Below, piece after piece: positions 25,166 to 26,365 of a stretch of 26,365 nucleotides of DNA. Both the position numbers and the translations under genes were made by a program. This stretch comes from Rhodospirillaceae bacterium (GTDB taxonomy: Bacteria; Pseudomonadota; Alphaproteobacteria; Thalassobaculales; Thalassobaculaceae). Every line of letters starts with the position of its first letter. The stretch's first letter is position 1. The notes under the pieces were generated by a model. That model was not told the origin of the DNA and did not search any database. It saw only the letters and a program-made list of their open reading frames with translations. The DNA is taken from contig PCAV01000004.1 in the NCBI GenBank assembly GCA_002730675.1, positions 8,040 through 34,404 on the forward strand. The letters run 5' to 3'.

Positions 25166-26365
25166 CTATTCGGCTGCCTGCAAAGCCTTTTTTGATGCTT
25201 CCCGCTCAGCCATCTGCAAGAATCCCTCACGTGTTTGCGGTAACTTCATCTCAAGTATACGGGACGCTACGACTGTTCGCAGTATTTGCGCTGTCCCCCC
25301 TCCTATAGTAAACATCCTAGCGTCTCTGGCTAAACGCTCCATCGGATAATTGCGCGAATACCCGCGCGCTCCAAACATCTGGAGGGCGTCATTTGTAACC
25401 TTAAGAGCCATTTCGGACGTGAAAATTTTCCCTTGCGCCGCTAGTGTTGGATCAGGGAAGGGACTCCCATTTTGCCCTGCACTTAGAGCCGCTTTATGTA
25501 ATAAAGCGCGGGCCGCTTCAATTTGAACTGACATATCGGCAAGCATCCACTGCAACCCCTGAAATTCCGCTATTGGCCGACCAAATTGCTCGCGCTCTTT
25601 AGCAAACTCCAGGGCGTTTCTGTACGCGCCAACAGCTAATCCTAGGGCCACAGTTCCTGCGCCTACTCTTTGTGAATTATAGGCATTCATCAAATCAGCA
25701 AAGCCGCGTTTAAAACCAGAAGGTGGCATTAGAACCATATTTTCCGGGACTTCTAAATCTTCGAATAATAATTCTGTTTCTGGTATACCACGAAGTCCCA
25801 TCGTTGGCTCTCGTGCACCCAGCTTTAGTCCATCAGCTTCACCGCGAATTGCTAAAAACCCACCGATACCTAACTCGACGTTATTTTCGTCAAAAACCCT
25901 GGCGAAAATTAAGTGAAGTTTCGAAACCCCACCTCCCGTAATCCAATGCTTTTTTCCATTGATTACATACTTATCACCACGCTTGTCAGCCCGTGTAGTC
26001 ATTTGCGATGCCGCGCTTCCTGCATCTGGTTCTGTAATGCAAATCGCAGGCTTATCACCAGCGAGCACCAATTCGGCTGCCAATCGTTTCTGAAAGTCTG
26101 TCCCGTAATGCATGACAGCGGATATCGCACCCATATTTGCTTCTACAGCAATCCTTCCTGTCGGTCCGCAGTAGGCAGCCATTTCTTCAACAACTAAGTT
26201 AGCTTCAAGAAAACTTCTACCTGGGCCGCCATACTCTTTAGGAATGGTCATACCAACAAATCCTGCATCAGTAAGTGCTTTTACGTTATCCCATGGATAC
26301 TGCTCACTTTTATCGACCTCTGCGGCGTTTTCCGCGATAAGACTAGACGCGATCTGACGGGCACG
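25166..26365 (-). CDS. Acyl-CoA dehydrogenase, 5' end outside the window
   Basis: This FAD enzyme introduces a 2,3-double bond into an acyl-CoA. The frame is open to the right edge, so the first residues are missing; 399 codons are present. Visible are TIPKEYGGPGRS, the FAD and substrate-binding CITEPDAGSAASQMTTRA and KKHWITGGG, AKEREQFGRPIAEFQGLQW and ARGYSRNYPMERLARDAR. The loop that in MCAD-type enzymes carries the catalytic Glu (YEGT) is IGGGT here, as in subgroups whose base lies elsewhere; I could not identify an alternative Glu with confidence. It is coupled to the downstream ThDP enzyme by a 7-nt spacer, suggesting one catabolic pathway. Substrate is unknown. Confidence 0.9.
   Translation of the reverse strand, partial: RARQIASSLIAENAAEVDKSEQYPWDNVKALTDAGFVGMTIPKEYGGPGRSFLEANLVVEEMAAYCGPTGRIAVEANMGAISAVMHYGTDFQKRLAAELVLAGDKPAICITEPDAGSAASQMTTRADKRGDKYVINGKKHWITGGGVSKLHLIFARVFDENNVELGIGGFLAIRGEADGLKLGAREPTMGLRGIPETELLFEDLEVPENMVLMPPSGFKRGFADLMNAYNSQRVGAGTVALGLAVGAYRNALEFAKEREQFGRPIAEFQGLQWMLADMSVQIEAARALLHKAALSAGQNGSPFPDPTLAAQGKIFTSEMALKVTNDALQMFGARGYSRNYPMERLARDARMFTIGGGTAQILRTVVASRILEMKLPQTREGFLQMAEREASKKALQAAE

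Noticed and set aside
1..26365. tRNA genes, CRISPR repeats, transposase genes or phage attachment sites.
   Set aside because: I looked in the gaps for T-loop patterns, regularly spaced repeats and transposase motifs and found none. A tRNAscan, repeat and IS search would settle it.

Overview
The window looks like a piece of chromosome from a free-living, probably marine, alphaproteobacterium of moderate to low GC content. The clearest lineage markers are a GST-fold protein that I read as FzlA, an alphaproteobacterial FtsZ-binding protein, and the order polyprenyl diphosphate synthase / DUF2007 protein / tRNA1(Val)-type methyltransferase. Heptose genes, an ubiquinone-type prenyl synthase and YciB indicate a Gram-negative cell with LPS and respiratory quinone. 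I cannot fix genus or order from the sequence alone. I saw no rRNA, tRNA, CRISPR array, insertion sequence or phage gene.

Layout. (1) 5-2115, minus strand: a heptose-7-phosphate kinase, a heptose-bisphosphate phosphatase without the usual zinc-site cysteines, and a small secreted protein of unknown function. (2) 2381-10377, plus strand: an accessory catabolic block with a HyuB/HyuA hydantoinase/oxoprolinase pair, an SDR protein that lacks the catalytic Ser/Tyr/Lys, a SABATH-type carboxyl methyltransferase that has decayed into a pseudogene (two stops, three 1-nt deletions), and a cytoplasmic gamma-glutamyltransferase-family enzyme. (3) 10405-11418, minus: a PfkB kinase resembling sulfofructose kinase YihV, with an ambiguous start. 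(4) 11568-13423, plus: fzlA and an MFS permease. (5) 13467-16484, minus: chrA, dusA and yciB; dusA and yciB overlap. (6) 16635-17411, plus: a lone GT-A-like protein with a DxD motif.

(7) 17410-17568, minus: a 26-codon gene absent from any usual gene call. Its Shine-Dalgarno sequence matches the 16S rRNA 3' tail over 15 nt, and an intrinsic terminator follows. This is the most unusual element here. (8) 17669-21385: a canonical SDR divergent from a three-gene operon (ICL/PEP-mutase-family lyase, double-hotdog thioesterase, L-idonate-5-dehydrogenase-like Zn dehydrogenase). (9) 21423-23536: ispB divergent from DUF2007 and the tRNA methyltransferase. (10) 23533-26365, minus: an acyl-CoA dehydrogenase (5' end outside the window) followed 7 nt later by a ThDP-dependent acetolactate-synthase-like enzyme.

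How the parts fit. Housekeeping islands (3' half of 4, 5, 9) alternate with small catabolic cassettes (2, 8, 10) that act on CoA thioesters, sugar acids, or lactam and gamma-glutamyl compounds. This mosaic is common in marine heterotrophic alphaproteobacteria. The substrates of the cassettes cannot be read from the sequence.
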